Assembly: GCA_965260935.1 (NCBI GenBank)
Contig: OZ253374.1
Location: 1,488,001 to 1,552,000 of the forward strand
Source: JBBROS01 sp965260935
Lineage (GTDB): Bacteria > Pseudomonadota > Alphaproteobacteria > Acetobacterales > Acetobacteraceae
DNA: 64,000 bases
Reading direction: 5' to 3'
Positions 1-8,079 of this stretch are shown here, in pieces. The position numbers and the translations under genes were made by a program. The notes under the pieces are model-generated. The model searched no databases, was not told the origin of the DNA, and saw only the letters and a program-made list of their open reading frames with translations. Within the stretch, counting starts at the first letter, position 1, and each line of letters begins with the position of its first letter.

Positions 1-117
1 CAAGGTGACGGTGTTGACGGACGCCAGGTCGTCGAGGCAGGCCGCGACCACGTCCCGAGGGACGTCGCCCTCGTCCAGGCGTTCCGTTCGCGTGCTGCGA
101 TGGGCGAGACTAGACAC
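1..117 (-). CDS. Methyltransferase-like protein, 5' end only (runs off left edge)
   Basis: Only the first 39 codons lie in the window; the gene continues beyond base 1. It starts with GTG at 117-115, which overlaps the stop codon of the upstream polyketide synthase (TAG at 112-110), so the two are translationally coupled. The visible N-terminus contains RTERLDEGDVPRDVV and CLDDLASVNTVTL, which resembles the N-terminus of the SAM methyltransferases that often follow bacterial type III polyketide synthases. The SAM-binding motif itself is outside the window. The likely role, methylation of the polyketide product, is inferred from the context and family habit. Confidence 0.6.
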   Translation of the reverse strand, partial: MSSLAHRSTRTERLDEGDVPRDVVAACLDDLASVNTVTL

Positions 118-1171
118 GGGCGAAGCGAAACGTTTCGGCGCACAGGCCCGGGCCGAACGCCATTGCCAAGCCGTTGCCGCCGGCTGGCCCGTCAAGGATG
201 CGTTCCAGGACGAAGCCGATCGTGGCCGACGAGACGTTGCCGACGTCGCGCAGGACGGAGCGGGAGTGCCCGAGGGCCTCGTCCGGCAGGTTCAAGCTCT
301 GTTCGACCGCGTCGAGCACGCTCCGACCGCCGGCGTGGACGGCCCAGAGGTCGATGTCGCCCGCCCGTTGCCCGGCCATGATGCCGTCTGGCTGATTGCG
401 GCCCGCCTCGCTGCGCAGGGCCGCGCCGATAGCGCCAGGGACCTTGCCGCTGAGGTGCATGTCGAAGCCCTGGTCGCCGATGCGCCAGGTTATGTAGTCC
501 TCCGTGCCGGGAAGGGTGGCTGCGTGGAAGCCCAGCAAGGCCAGCCCGTGCGGCTCGGCGGTGACCAAGGCGGCGGCAGCGCCGTCGCCGAAGATCAGGA
601 AGGACAGCACCGTCTCGAGATCTTGCGTTTCCTGCAAGTGAAGCGTGCAGAGTTCGAGCGCGACGACGAGCACGCGTGCGGAGGGGTCGGCGCGGACAGC
701 CTGGTCGGCGATACGCAGGGCCGGTACCGCCGCGTAGCAACCCATGAAGCCGACCAGCGTACGTTTCAGCGACGGGCCGAGATCGAGCGTTTCGGCGATC
801 CGCTGATCGAGGCCGGGTGCGACGAAGCCGGTGCAGCTTGCGACGACCAGGTGGGTGACACGGCCCGGATCTAATTTGCGGACCGCTTCGACGGCCAATG
901 CGGCGGCGTTCCGCTCATAGGCGGCCATTCGGGCTGCGGTGGTCGGGAATGCGCCGCGGCGGTAGAAGCCGGCGGTATCGAGCGCCGGGCCGTGCGCGTC
1001 CGCCGGCGTGAGGGTGGAATAGCGGTGAGCGACCCCGGACCGGTCGGCCATGCGGTCGAAAAGACGGAGCGCGCGGGGGTCGGTCAGGGTATCCCGGGCA
1101 AAGGTCAGGAACGCGTCGTGAACGTCGTTCGGCGGGGTGGCTGTGGCGAGCCTATTGATGTGGGGAACCAG
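110..1171 (-). CDS. Type III polyketide synthase (chalcone/stilbene synthase family)
   Basis: This is a homodimeric condensing enzyme that makes alkylpyrone- or alkylresorcinol-like products from a fatty acyl starter and malonyl-CoA. All three catalytic residues are visible: Cys113 in VVASCTGFVAPGLD, His279 in LWAVHAGGRSV and Asn312 in DVGNVSSATIGF. From the first ATG (1051) the protein would be only 313 aa and would lack the family's N-terminus. The frame stays open upstream and encodes PHINRLATATPPNDVHDAF, a typical start for this family. No ATG, GTG or TTG lies there, but a CTG at 1171-1169 has GGAGA about 9 nt before it, giving 353 aa, the usual length. The start is therefore inferred as CTG. 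It overlaps the downstream methyltransferase. The acyl substrate cannot be read from the sequence. Confidence 0.9.
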   Translation of the reverse strand: MVPHINRLATATPPNDVHDAFLTFARDTLTDPRALRLFDRMADRSGVAHRYSTLTPADAHGPALDTAGFYRRGAFPTTAARMAAYERNAAALAVEAVRKLDPGRVTHLVVASCTGFVAPGLDQRIAETLDLGPSLKRTLVGFMGCYAAVPALRIADQAVRADPSARVLVVALELCTLHLQETQDLETVLSFLIFGDGAAAALVTAEPHGLALLGFHAATLPGTEDYITWRIGDQGFDMHLSGKVPGAIGAALRSEAGRNQPDGIMAGQRAGDIDLWAVHAGGRSVLDAVEQSLNLPDEALGHSRSVLRDVGNVSSATIGFVLERILDGPAGGNGLAMAFGPGLCAETFRFARV

Positions 1172-1273
1172 CGTCGTGTTTCTCCGGCGATGCCTTACAG
1201 ATGGGCGCCGGGCCGGAAAACAAAAGGCGACGCCGAGGCTGCCGCCTTTGTTTTGAAGGCAACACGCTGATTT

Positions 1274-1879
1274 TTACAGCAGCGTCGTGGAATTCGGGCC
1301 GATGCCGGGCGCGCCTCCGGACCGGTAGGCAGGGGCTGTTTCATCGAAACGACTCCATCCTTCGGCACGATACTCGTCGCCGCGGGCGGTCGTGTCGACG
1401 GCGTTGTGGCTGTCAAGCACCTGCTCCACCATCGAGACCTGGGGTTCGTCCGCCTTGACGGTGACGAGCGTGCCGCCGCGCCGGACGCCCTCGGCGTAGA
1501 TATGCGCATCGGTTTCCGACACGCCGGCGCCGACCAGGGAACCCAGCAGCCCGCCCCCGGCCGCTCCCAACCCTGCGCCGGTGGCGGTCGCGACCAGCCA
1601 TCCCGCGGCAACGACCGGCCCGACGCCTGGGATGGCCAACATGCCAAGACCGGCCAGCAACCCTGCGCCGCCGCCGATGACCGTTCCGAGCGTGGCGCCC
1701 GTCCCGGCGCCGGCGCCGGCATCCGATGACTCATCCGATCCAGGCGCCGTATGCCGGTCGTCCGCGTTGTTCGCGACCAGGCTGATCTCGCTGTGCGGAA
1801 TGCCCTTCGATTCGAGTTCGTCGACGGCCTCGCGAGCATGGTCGTAGGTGTCGAACAGCCGTGTGATGATGGTCGTCAT
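1274..1879 (-). CDS. Glycine-rich stress protein with YflT-like N-terminus
   Basis: This 201-aa protein starts with a short alpha/beta domain (TTIITRLFDTYDHAREAVDEL, then IPHSEISLVANN) typical of the YflT / general stress protein 17M family. A long Gly/Ala-rich hydrophobic stretch follows at about residues 55-120, which looks like two glycine-zipper helices that could insert in a membrane. The C-terminal part (GVSETDAHIYAEGVRRGGT) repeats the alpha/beta theme. The family is linked to general stress responses, but no biochemical role is established. It sits just upstream of the secreted PepSY-like protein on the same strand and may be cotranscribed with it. Confidence 0.7.
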   Translation of the reverse strand: MTTIITRLFDTYDHAREAVDELESKGIPHSEISLVANNADDRHTAPGSDESSDAGAGAGTGATLGTVIGGGAGLLAGLGMLAIPGVGPVVAAGWLVATATGAGLGAAGGGLLGSLVGAGVSETDAHIYAEGVRRGGTLVTVKADEPQVSMVEQVLDSHNAVDTTARGDEYRAEGWSRFDETAPAYRSGGAPGIGPNSTTLL

Positions 1880-1894
1880 TGGTTTCTCCGTTTC

Positions 1895-2299
1895 TTAGCG
1901 GGTGACGATGTTGCCCTGGTAGTCGAGGCCCACGTTGACCTGTTTCCCGTCTTTCATTGCGGTGCCTTGCCAGACGCCCTGATCGTTTTTCCTCAGGTTG
2001 CCGATCTCTTGGAAACCATTGTCGGCGAGTCGCGAGCGTGCTTGGCCCTCGGTGAAGCTGCTTGCTCCTGGAACCGGAACCTGTCCTGTGTTTGCGGACG
2101 GCGTTGGCACGATCGGCGGCCCCGCTTCGGTGTTCCCAGCCGAAGGCGGAGGCGACATAATTCCCGTGCCGACGCCGGTCGAAGGGTTGACGGTGATCGG
2201 CTTGTTGACCGTATTGCCATGAGGAGCGGGTGTTTGCGCGAGAGCCAAGTTGCCGCTCAAGACCGTTATCGAGACTGCCACGACGAAGCTTTTATTCAT
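1895..2299 (-). CDS. Small exported protein with PepSY-like C-terminus
   Basis: This 134-aa protein has a clear Sec signal peptide (MNKSFVVAVSITVLSGNLALA, cleaved after ALA). A low-complexity Pro/Ser/Thr/Gly linker follows, then a C-terminal domain from about residue 80 with FTEGQARSRLADNGF and GKQVNVGLDYQGNIV, which resembles a PepSY/BBP-like fold. The start at 2299 is chosen because GGAGG lies 7 nt upstream; the ATG six codons earlier has no comparable ribosome-binding site. It is probably periplasmic. Its function is unknown. Confidence 0.7.
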   Translation of the reverse strand: MNKSFVVAVSITVLSGNLALAQTPAPHGNTVNKPITVNPSTGVGTGIMSPPPSAGNTEAGPPIVPTPSANTGQVPVPGASSFTEGQARSRLADNGFQEIGNLRKNDQGVWQGTAMKDGKQVNVGLDYQGNIVTR

Positions 2300-2479
2300 C
2301 CGTCTGCCTCCGTTCATTTCCGGCCTGGCCTGTGCGGGTTGGCCGGGCGCATCTGAAGCAGCGTTTGGCGGCTGGGGAAGTTTCGCTTCGACGGCCGCGC
2401 GCGTCGCCGGAGCTATGGTCGGGCGCTGATCTGGACTGGCGATTGACTCCCTGACTTTTGCGGTTAGGGCGATTGCAGC

Positions 2480-4435
2480 TTAAAGCGCGAAAATCTGCAT
2501 GTAGTCGATGCCTTGGACCTGTCCTGTGGTGATGGCGTAGCTGTCCGTCACGGAGCGGTTGGCGCCGGCGAAGGTGAGGCTGGCGCTGGTTGTTCCGTTG
2601 CCAAGCAGGTCGGCACGCATGGTGCGGCCGGTGTATCCCGGGGCGCCGGCGACTTCGTCCCACCGATAGCTCGAGACGCCGGCGCGAAAGCCGAACAACG
2701 TCGCGACGTCGCCCTTGTTGAAGCCGACGATCGTGTTCCAGGTCGTCACGTTGCTGCGGCCATCGAGGAAGAAGGTGTCGTCGCCCGTGCCGCCGGTCAG
2801 GAAGTTGGAGCCCTTGCCGGCATCGACGACGTTGCGGCCCGACTGTAGGGCGACGGCCGCCTCGCCGGCGAAGTTCTTGACGAACACGTTCGGCGTCAGC
2901 GCGGTGATCGCCACTGTTTGCGGGCCGTCGTAGATGTATTGGCCTTGAAGGTAGTCGACCGGGCCGTGGTAAGCCTCGCCGATCCCCAGGGTTTTCTGGC
3001 TGTCCGCGGTTTGGGTCAGGAACGAGGAGGTTGGCGCGGTCTCGAAATGCTGTGCGAGGAGGCCGGTGTCGATCGACGGCGAGACCAGGATCGCGGTGTC
3101 GTCGGCCTGGGCCGTGCCGCCGAGCGCGTCGAGGATGGTGACGGTCAGCCGGACGACGCCGGGCTTGGCTGGGGTGAAGACGAGCTGCCTGGCGATGTCC
3201 TGAAGCGAGGAAAGCGGGCCGTCGACGACGAAGGTGCTGCCGGAGGGATCGAGGCTGCCGGCCGCGGCGCTGCTGAGCCGTCCGAGCGACGCGTCTTGCA
3301 GGGTGACGGCCAGCGTGCCGGTCCGGGTCGGATCGTCGCTGCCGAACTCGACGCCGCCGAGCGGGTGGACCTTCAACGTCGTCGTGCCGACCTGCGCCGT
3401 CCAGGTGTTCGAGATGCTGGGCGGGCGCGGGGGAACCACGACGCCGACCGTGCTGGCCACGTCTGCGGACCAGCGGCCGGACGTGCCGCCCGCGACGGCG
3501 GCGCTCAAGTGGGTTTGCAGCGTCGCCGGGCCGCTCATGGTCCCTTGGGCCACCAGGACGACCTTGAGCGTGATCGTGCCGCTGGCCGGATCGACGCCGC
3601 CGGCGTTGACCACGTCGCCGAACCTGACGCTGCCGTTAGCGCCGATTTGAGGCGCCGCCAGTTGCAACCCGACGCCGAGCTTGGTCACTTCGATGGCCTG
3701 GAAGGAGAGTTGCGCGGGACCTGCCGGCAAGACGATGTCGAGCTGCAAGTCTTTCGACGTGCCGGCGGGGAGGGCGACGGTGATGTCGAAGGCGATCAAC
3801 TGGCCTCTGGCCACCGCGCCCGGGTCGGTCTCGGCCTGGACGAGCGGGGTTGGGGCGGCGGTTACGACCGTCGTGCTGGCCGATGCCGGGCTGCTGCCCG
3901 CGACGTTGACGCCGCCCGGGGCGGAGGCGACGGTCAGGACCTGGGCGCTGCTGACGACGCTGGCGTGGGGACCGGGGAGGTTGGGGCCGGCGATCAGGTT
4001 GTAGGTGATGAGAACGACGTTCTGGCCGGAGTCTGGGTCGAAGGCCGTCAACGGGGACGCGATGAGCAGGCCCGCGGCCGCGAACAGGTCCCCGGCCTGT
4101 GCCAGGACCGTGCCGGCGCCATCCGTCACGCTGAGGTTGAAGTCCTCGGGCGGGACGATGAAGCCGGGCGGGATGGCGGCCCGGACGCGGAGGTCGTATG
4201 CGGCGGCGGCGCGGTTCTGCACGGCGATGACGAAGATGACCTCGTCCCCGCTCGCGACCGCGTAGACGACGTCGTCGAACGGCTCGCCATCGATGCCCGC
4301 GCTGCTGACGACGCCGCCGAACTGGCTCGTGTAGGGGCTGAAGCCCCAGGGGCCGCCGGTTCCGGTGAAGGTGCTGTCCTCGCCCGACGCGTAGAGCGTG
4401 CCGGTTTGCAGCGTCAGGACGGGAGCGGCGGGCAT
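2480..4435 (-). CDS. Large secreted/surface protein with C-terminal RTX-like segment
   Basis: This 651-aa protein has no Sec signal. It contains repeated immunoglobulin-like beta modules rich in Ala, Gly, Thr and Val (about residues 40-450), including a segment resembling conserved-repeat (DUF11-like) domains. Near the C-terminus one hemolysin-type motif (LTGGTGDDTFFLDGR) is followed by a beta-rich tail. That arrangement is typical of type I secreted proteins, whose export signal is C-terminal. The start is placed at the second ATG (4435) because GAGG lies 7 nt upstream; the ATG at 4462 has a weaker site. No type I transporter is encoded nearby. Adhesin or S-layer-like functions are possible but cannot be shown. 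Confidence 0.65.
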   Translation of the reverse strand: MPAAPVLTLQTGTLYASGEDSTFTGTGGPWGFSPYTSQFGGVVSSAGIDGEPFDDVVYAVASGDEVIFVIAVQNRAAAAYDLRVRAAIPPGFIVPPEDFNLSVTDGAGTVLAQAGDLFAAAGLLIASPLTAFDPDSGQNVVLITYNLIAGPNLPGPHASVVSSAQVLTVASAPGGVNVAGSSPASASTTVVTAAPTPLVQAETDPGAVARGQLIAFDITVALPAGTSKDLQLDIVLPAGPAQLSFQAIEVTKLGVGLQLAAPQIGANGSVRFGDVVNAGGVDPASGTITLKVVLVAQGTMSGPATLQTHLSAAVAGGTSGRWSADVASTVGVVVPPRPPSISNTWTAQVGTTTLKVHPLGGVEFGSDDPTRTGTLAVTLQDASLGRLSSAAAGSLDPSGSTFVVDGPLSSLQDIARQLVFTPAKPGVVRLTVTILDALGGTAQADDTAILVSPSIDTGLLAQHFETAPTSSFLTQTADSQKTLGIGEAYHGPVDYLQGQYIYDGPQTVAITALTPNVFVKNFAGEAAVALQSGRNVVDAGKGSNFLTGGTGDDTFFLDGRSNVTTWNTIVGFNKGDVATLFGFRAGVSSYRWDEVAGAPGYTGRTMRADLLGNGTTSASLTFAGANRSVTDSYAITTGQVQGIDYMQIFAL

Positions 4436-4572
4436 GACATAACCTCGGCAATCATGTTTCACGTCGAGAATGGCAAGGAACCGTTTCGCAACTGTTAACT
4501 TGAGCTAGACGGCCTTGCCCGAGGCGGTTTGCCATAGGATACCGGGGGCAACGGTTAGAGTGGGCGGGCGGC

Positions 4573-5802
4573 ATGGGCGTGAGCGGTGTGAACAAGGTTG
4601 TGCTGGCCTATTCCGGCGGGCTCGACACCAGCGTCATCCTTCGGTGGCTGCAGGCCACCTACCAGTGCGAGGTGGTGACGTTCACGGCGGACCTCGGCCA
4701 GGGCGAGGAGCTCGAGCCGGCGCGCAGGAAGGCCGAGATGTTCGGCGTGAAGGAGATCTTCGTCGACGACCTGCGCGAGACGTTCGTGCGCGACTTCGTG
4801 TTCCCGATGTTCCGGGCGAACACGCTTTACGAGGGGCAATACCTGCTCGGCACCAGCATCGCCCGGCCGCTGATCGCGCAACGCCAGATCGAGATCGCGG
4901 AGCTGGTCGGCGCCGATGCGGTGGCCCACGGGGCGACGGGCAAGGGCAACGACCAGGTGCGCTTCGAGATCGCTTATTATGCCTTGAAGCCGGACATCAA
5001 GGTGATCGCTCCGTGGCGCGAATGGGACCTGACCAGCCGGACGCGGCTGCTGGAATTCGCCGAGCAGAACCAGATCCCGATCGCCAAGGACAAGCGCGGC
5101 GATGCGCCGTTCAGCGTGGATGCGAACCTGCTGCACTCGTCGAGCGAGGGCAAGGCGCTGGAGGACCCGGCCGACGAAGCGCCCGAGCTCGTCTACCAGC
5201 GCACGATCCGGCCCGAGGACGCGCCGGACCGGGCGACGGTCGTCAGCGTCGATTTCGAGCGCGGCGACCCGGTCGCGATCGACGGCGCGCCGCTTACGCC
5301 GGCGGCGCTGCTCGCCCGGTTGAACGAGCTTGGCCGGGCGAACGGGATCGGGCGGCTCGATTTGGTCGAGAACCGGTTCGTGGGCATGAAGTCCCGCGGG
5401 GTTTACGAGACGCCCGGAGGGACGATCCTGCTTTCGGCGCACCGGGCGATGGAGAGCATCACGCTCGACCGCGAGGCCGCGCACCTGAAGGACAGCCTGA
5501 TGCCGCGCTACGCGGAGCTGATCTATAACGGGTTCTGGTTCAGCCCGGAGCGGCGGATGCTGCAGGCGGCGATCGACGAGAGCCAGGCAAGCGTCAGCGG
5601 GCGGGTGCGGTTGAAGCTGTATAAAGGCAACGTGTCATGCATCGGGCGTGAGAGCCCCAACAGCCTGTATTCGATGAGGGTCGTGACCTTCGAGGACGAC
5701 CAGGGCGCGTACGACCAGGTGGACGCGCAGGGCTTCATCAAGCTCAATGCGCTGCGCCTCCGGCTCGGGGCCATGGCCGGGCGGAAAGGCGGCACGCTTT
5801 GA
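4573..5802 (+). CDS. argG: Argininosuccinate synthase
   Basis: ArgG joins citrulline and aspartate with ATP to give argininosuccinate, the penultimate step of arginine synthesis, in the cytoplasm. The protein is 409 aa, the full family length. The ATP pyrophosphatase P-loop (VVLAYSGGLDTSV) is at residues 9-21, and the family motifs GATGKGNDQVRFE and APWREWDL follow. It stands alone: the genes on both sides face the other way, and argH is not in the window. The annotation is secure. Confidence 0.98.
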   Translation: MGVSGVNKVVLAYSGGLDTSVILRWLQATYQCEVVTFTADLGQGEELEPARRKAEMFGVKEIFVDDLRETFVRDFVFPMFRANTLYEGQYLLGTSIARPLIAQRQIEIAELVGADAVAHGATGKGNDQVRFEIAYYALKPDIKVIAPWREWDLTSRTRLLEFAEQNQIPIAKDKRGDAPFSVDANLLHSSSEGKALEDPADEAPELVYQRTIRPEDAPDRATVVSVDFERGDPVAIDGAPLTPAALLARLNELGRANGIGRLDLVENRFVGMKSRGVYETPGGTILLSAHRAMESITLDREAAHLKDSLMPRYAELIYNGFWFSPERRMLQAAIDESQASVSGRVRLKLYKGNVSCIGRESPNSLYSMRVVTFEDDQGAYDQVDAQGFIKLNALRLRLGAMAGRKGGTL

Positions 5803-5815
5803 CGCGCTTTTGCCG

Positions 5816-6358
5816 TCAGGAGTAAAGGTCAAGCCCCGGCACCCGCAGGCGCAGCAGCTCGCTGGCTTCCACGGCGAGTTGGCGGAGCTGAACCTGCTGC
5901 GCCTCTGCAACGCTTCTTGCGTGGCGATCAAGGGCGCAGAGCGCGCCGATCACTTGCCGTCCCGGGCCAATCAAGGGCGTGCCGATGAAGAACCGTACGT
6001 GGGGCGGATTGACCACGCAGGGAATGCCGAGAAACCGGGGGTCTTTGGCGGCGTCCTCGACGATGAGGTCTTGACCTGTCTCGACGACGACGCGGCAGAT
6101 TGTGTCTTGCCGGAAATGGCTTTGCGCGATCGGGCCGACGAACGCCTTGGCCCAACTGCGCCGGTCGTCCATCAAGTTCAGCATGGCGATCGGCGCACGG
6201 AAGATCTGCGCGACCGTGAATACGATGTTGTTGAAGCCGGGTTCTGGCTTGGTATCCATGACGGCACATGAGGCTAATGCTGCGAGCCGTGCGCTCTCGT
6301 TGCCTGGGACCACAGCGACCTTTACCAGTTCCGGTTCCCCCCCGGGACCATCGTCCAT
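5816..6358 (-). CDS. GAF-domain sensory protein
   Basis: This single-domain GAF protein of about 180 aa has the run FNNIVFTVAQIFRAPIAMLN, then FRQDTICRVVVETGQDLIVE, then VRFFIGTPLIGPGRQVIGAL, which is typical of small-molecule-binding GAF domains in signalling proteins. No kinase, cyclase or GGDEF output domain is attached, so it may act with a partner or the output may have been lost. Two starts are possible: ATG at 6358 (used here) and an upstream TTG at 6400 that adds 14 residues. Neither has a strong ribosome-binding site. It is convergent with argG. Confidence 0.75.
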   Translation of the reverse strand: MDDGPGGEPELVKVAVVPGNESARLAALASCAVMDTKPEPGFNNIVFTVAQIFRAPIAMLNLMDDRRSWAKAFVGPIAQSHFRQDTICRVVVETGQDLIVEDAAKDPRFLGIPCVVNPPHVRFFIGTPLIGPGRQVIGALCALDRHARSVAEAQQVQLRQLAVEASELLRLRVPGLDLYS

Positions 6359-6532
6359 CGGCGGCAGGTGCGTCTTATCCGCCAATAAGCTGGGGTGCAA
6401 TGCTTTGTGCCATTTGATTAGCCTTTGTTCAAGGCTGTTCGGATCTGTAGAGCTTGTTTCGGCGGCCTTGGCGTCCGATTGTTGAGCAAGCGGCCGATAT
6501 TCTGGGCCGGGCGAACTTTAGGTGCTGTTCGA

Positions 6533-6946
6533 ATGATACGTCGCGATCCCGTGTTCATGGCTTGGCTGGTGGGACTGGCGCTTGCCGCCGTGGTCTACGT
6601 CGTCGGGCCGGAGCATTTCTTGTTCCGGTTGCAGGACTCGCTGCACCTGTTCGCTTGGCACGTTTCCGAGGCGTTTGCCGATTTGTCGGCCAGTGCGCTC
6701 GATGCGGTCCGCGCCCTTTCCATCGGGCTGTTCGTCACGTTCCTGGCGCTCTCGATCGCCGTGGCCCGCCGGGGCGGGCGTGCCCGGCTCGCGGCCGCCG
6801 TCGTCAGCGTGCTGTTCCTGTTCCTTGTGCAGTCACCGGCATCGGGCAGCCACGCGCGCTGGCTTGCGGCGCTTTGCTTATCGGGCGTCGGCGCCGCGGT
6901 GATGACCGGGCGTTTGCGCAGAGGCGGGCCGCCGGCGCGGATTTGA
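6533..6946 (+). CDS. Small inner-membrane protein, function unknown
   Basis: This 137-aa protein has about four hydrophobic segments: VFMAWLVGLALAAVVYVV near residue 6, a second around 50-75, a third rich in Val/Leu/Phe near 90, and a fourth near 115. It ends in a basic tail. I do not recognise the family. The ATG at 6533 is preferred over an upstream in-frame ATG at 6425, because the extra N-terminus is Cys/Arg-rich and unconvincing. The gene is divergent from the GAF protein and is followed by a long hairpin at 6954-7010. Confidence 0.5.
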   Translation: MIRRDPVFMAWLVGLALAAVVYVVGPEHFLFRLQDSLHLFAWHVSEAFADLSASALDAVRALSIGLFVTFLALSIAVARRGGRARLAAAVVSVLFLFLVQSPASGSHARWLAALCLSGVGAAVMTGRLRRGGPPARI

Positions 6947-6953
6947 CCGGACG

Positions 6954-7010
6954 CTTAAGGGCTTGTTCGAAGGCTGCCGATACGATCAGCCATGCCGAAC
7001 AAGCCCTAAG
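6954..7010. terminator. Long inverted repeat, probable bidirectional terminator
   Basis: The arms CTTAAGGGCTTGTTCG (6954-6969) and CGAACAAGCCCTAAG (6996-7010) pair over about 14 bp with one bulged base, around a 26-nt loop. It lies between the convergent ends of the small membrane protein (6946) and the DUF6362 gene (7052). There is no run of T, so it may be a processed RNA end rather than a classical intrinsic terminator. Confidence 0.5.
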
Positions 7011-7051
7011 CCTCTGCTTGACCGGGCAGCTTTGCCGGCGTGCCGACGTTC

Positions 7052-7567
7052 TTATTGCCGGCGCTGCCCGAAGCCCCGGAGGCTGGCGACGATCAGTGCT
7101 ACTCCCTGCGCGTGCCAGCGCTGGACCGCTTTGTGGTCTGCGCCGACCGCCGTGGCAATCCGCCGCCAGGCGAACAGGTAGCGCCCGTTCAAAGGGTTTA
7201 CGAGGCAGCGCGCGCCGACGACGCGCCGCAGGATGTATTTGTCGACGGGAATGAGCGGGATCCAGGCGAGCGCTTCATCCATGGCGGTGATCTGCGCGGG
7301 GCTCGGCACGGCGGGGCGAAGCCTGAGCTTGGCGTGGCCATAGGATTCCGAGGCGTCCCGCACCCACTCCAGGCCGCTTTGCACGAGCCGGGTGCTGGGG
7401 CCGGTGTTCGGCAGGGCGAGCAGCGTCTGGCCGGCTTCTTCGAGCCTGCCGATGACGAATTCGGCGTTGATCGGGTGTTCGGCGCTGGCGCGCAAAGGCG
7501 ATGGCGGCACGGTGTCGGTTCCCTTCGCGGTTGATGCTGCGGTCGGGCAGGGAGGCAATGCGGGCAT
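7052..7567 (-). CDS. DUF6362-like helix-turn-helix protein
   Basis: This 171-aa protein has the DUF6362 layout. An N-terminal helix (FVIGRLEEAGQTLLAL) is followed by a middle section with Trp/Tyr-rich positions (LEWVRDASESYGHAKLRLRP, then MDEALAWIPLIPVDKYILRR). A C-terminal helix-turn-helix-like segment closes it (ATAVGADHKAVQRWHAQGVA). The family is common in Rhodospirillales, often near prophage or regulatory genes. DNA binding is suggested but unproven. A short gene ends 4 nt upstream, so the two probably form an operon. Confidence 0.65.
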   Translation of the reverse strand: MPALPPCPTAASTAKGTDTVPPSPLRASAEHPINAEFVIGRLEEAGQTLLALPNTGPSTRLVQSGLEWVRDASESYGHAKLRLRPAVPSPAQITAMDEALAWIPLIPVDKYILRRVVGARCLVNPLNGRYLFAWRRIATAVGADHKAVQRWHAQGVALIVASLRGFGQRRQ

Positions 7568-7571
7568 CGGC

Positions 7572-7787
7572 TCAGAGAAAGACCGGGAAGGGATAGTCGG
7601 AGCCTTCGAGAGAGGTGCCGTCGGTCAGAAGGCCCCAGGACAGCGGATGCCCGGCCGGCAAGGCTGGGCGATCGTTGTGGCCGGGCCGCCCGACAACCCT
7701 GAAAATGACCGGGCATTGGCGGCGGGACGCGTCGTTGCCTGCTTGCACCGATTCCATGGCGCGCTGCTCCGATAGGTTTGTGTTCAT
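7572..7787 (-). CDS. Hypothetical protein upstream of DUF6362 gene
   Basis: This 71-aa reading frame has a plausible protein character: a polar N-terminus, then CPVIFRVVGRPG and a Pro/aromatic C-terminus (GSDYPFPVFL). Its stop is 4 nt before the start of the DUF6362 gene, which is the main reason to accept it. It has no recognisable domain and no strong ribosome-binding site, so it could still be a chance frame. Confidence 0.45.
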   Translation of the reverse strand: MNTNLSEQRAMESVQAGNDASRRQCPVIFRVVGRPGHNDRPALPAGHPLSWGLLTDGTSLEGSDYPFPVFL

Positions 7788-8079
7788 TTACTGAGGCTAG
7801 TTTTCCTATATGCCCGGAGTCAATCGGCAAGTTGCCGGAAAATAATCCTTGCAGCGTTTCCTTACGGACGTGCGTCTTGTGGCGGGATCTACGCCATGTT
7901 TGCTGGCGGAACGTAACAAATCGTCAAGAAGCGTTGTGGCAACGCATAGAGCAGGAAGGGATTGATTTGTTTTTCACGCAAACACAACGGTCCTGGCACT
8001 AAATACACTCAAATTGGAGTTGCCGAGGTCAATAGACTACGTTAGTCGATGAGGCACTCTCATTGGCAAGGGGCCCAAA
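7788..8079. other. Intergenic region, probable divergent promoters
   Basis: This stretch of about 290 bp is AT-richer than its surroundings and separates the minus-strand hypothetical/DUF6362 pair from the plus-strand exoprotein. It contains a short perfect inverted repeat, CGGCAA-G-TTGCCG, near 7829-7841. An AAGGGG ribosome-binding site lies just before the exoprotein ATG at 8080. I see no convincing gene. Promoter elements are likely but cannot be placed with confidence. Confidence 0.35.

Noticed and set aside
3000..4450. Long plus-strand open frame of about 520 codons opposite the secreted protein gene
   Set aside because: It is an antisense shadow typical of GC-rich DNA. The minus-strand frame has the RTX-like motif and the good ribosome-binding site.
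4452..4467. Second parS-like sequence near the start of the large secreted protein gene
   Set aside because: Only the left half (TGTTTCACGT) matches; the right half is CGAGAA, so the palindrome is broken. Not counted as a site.
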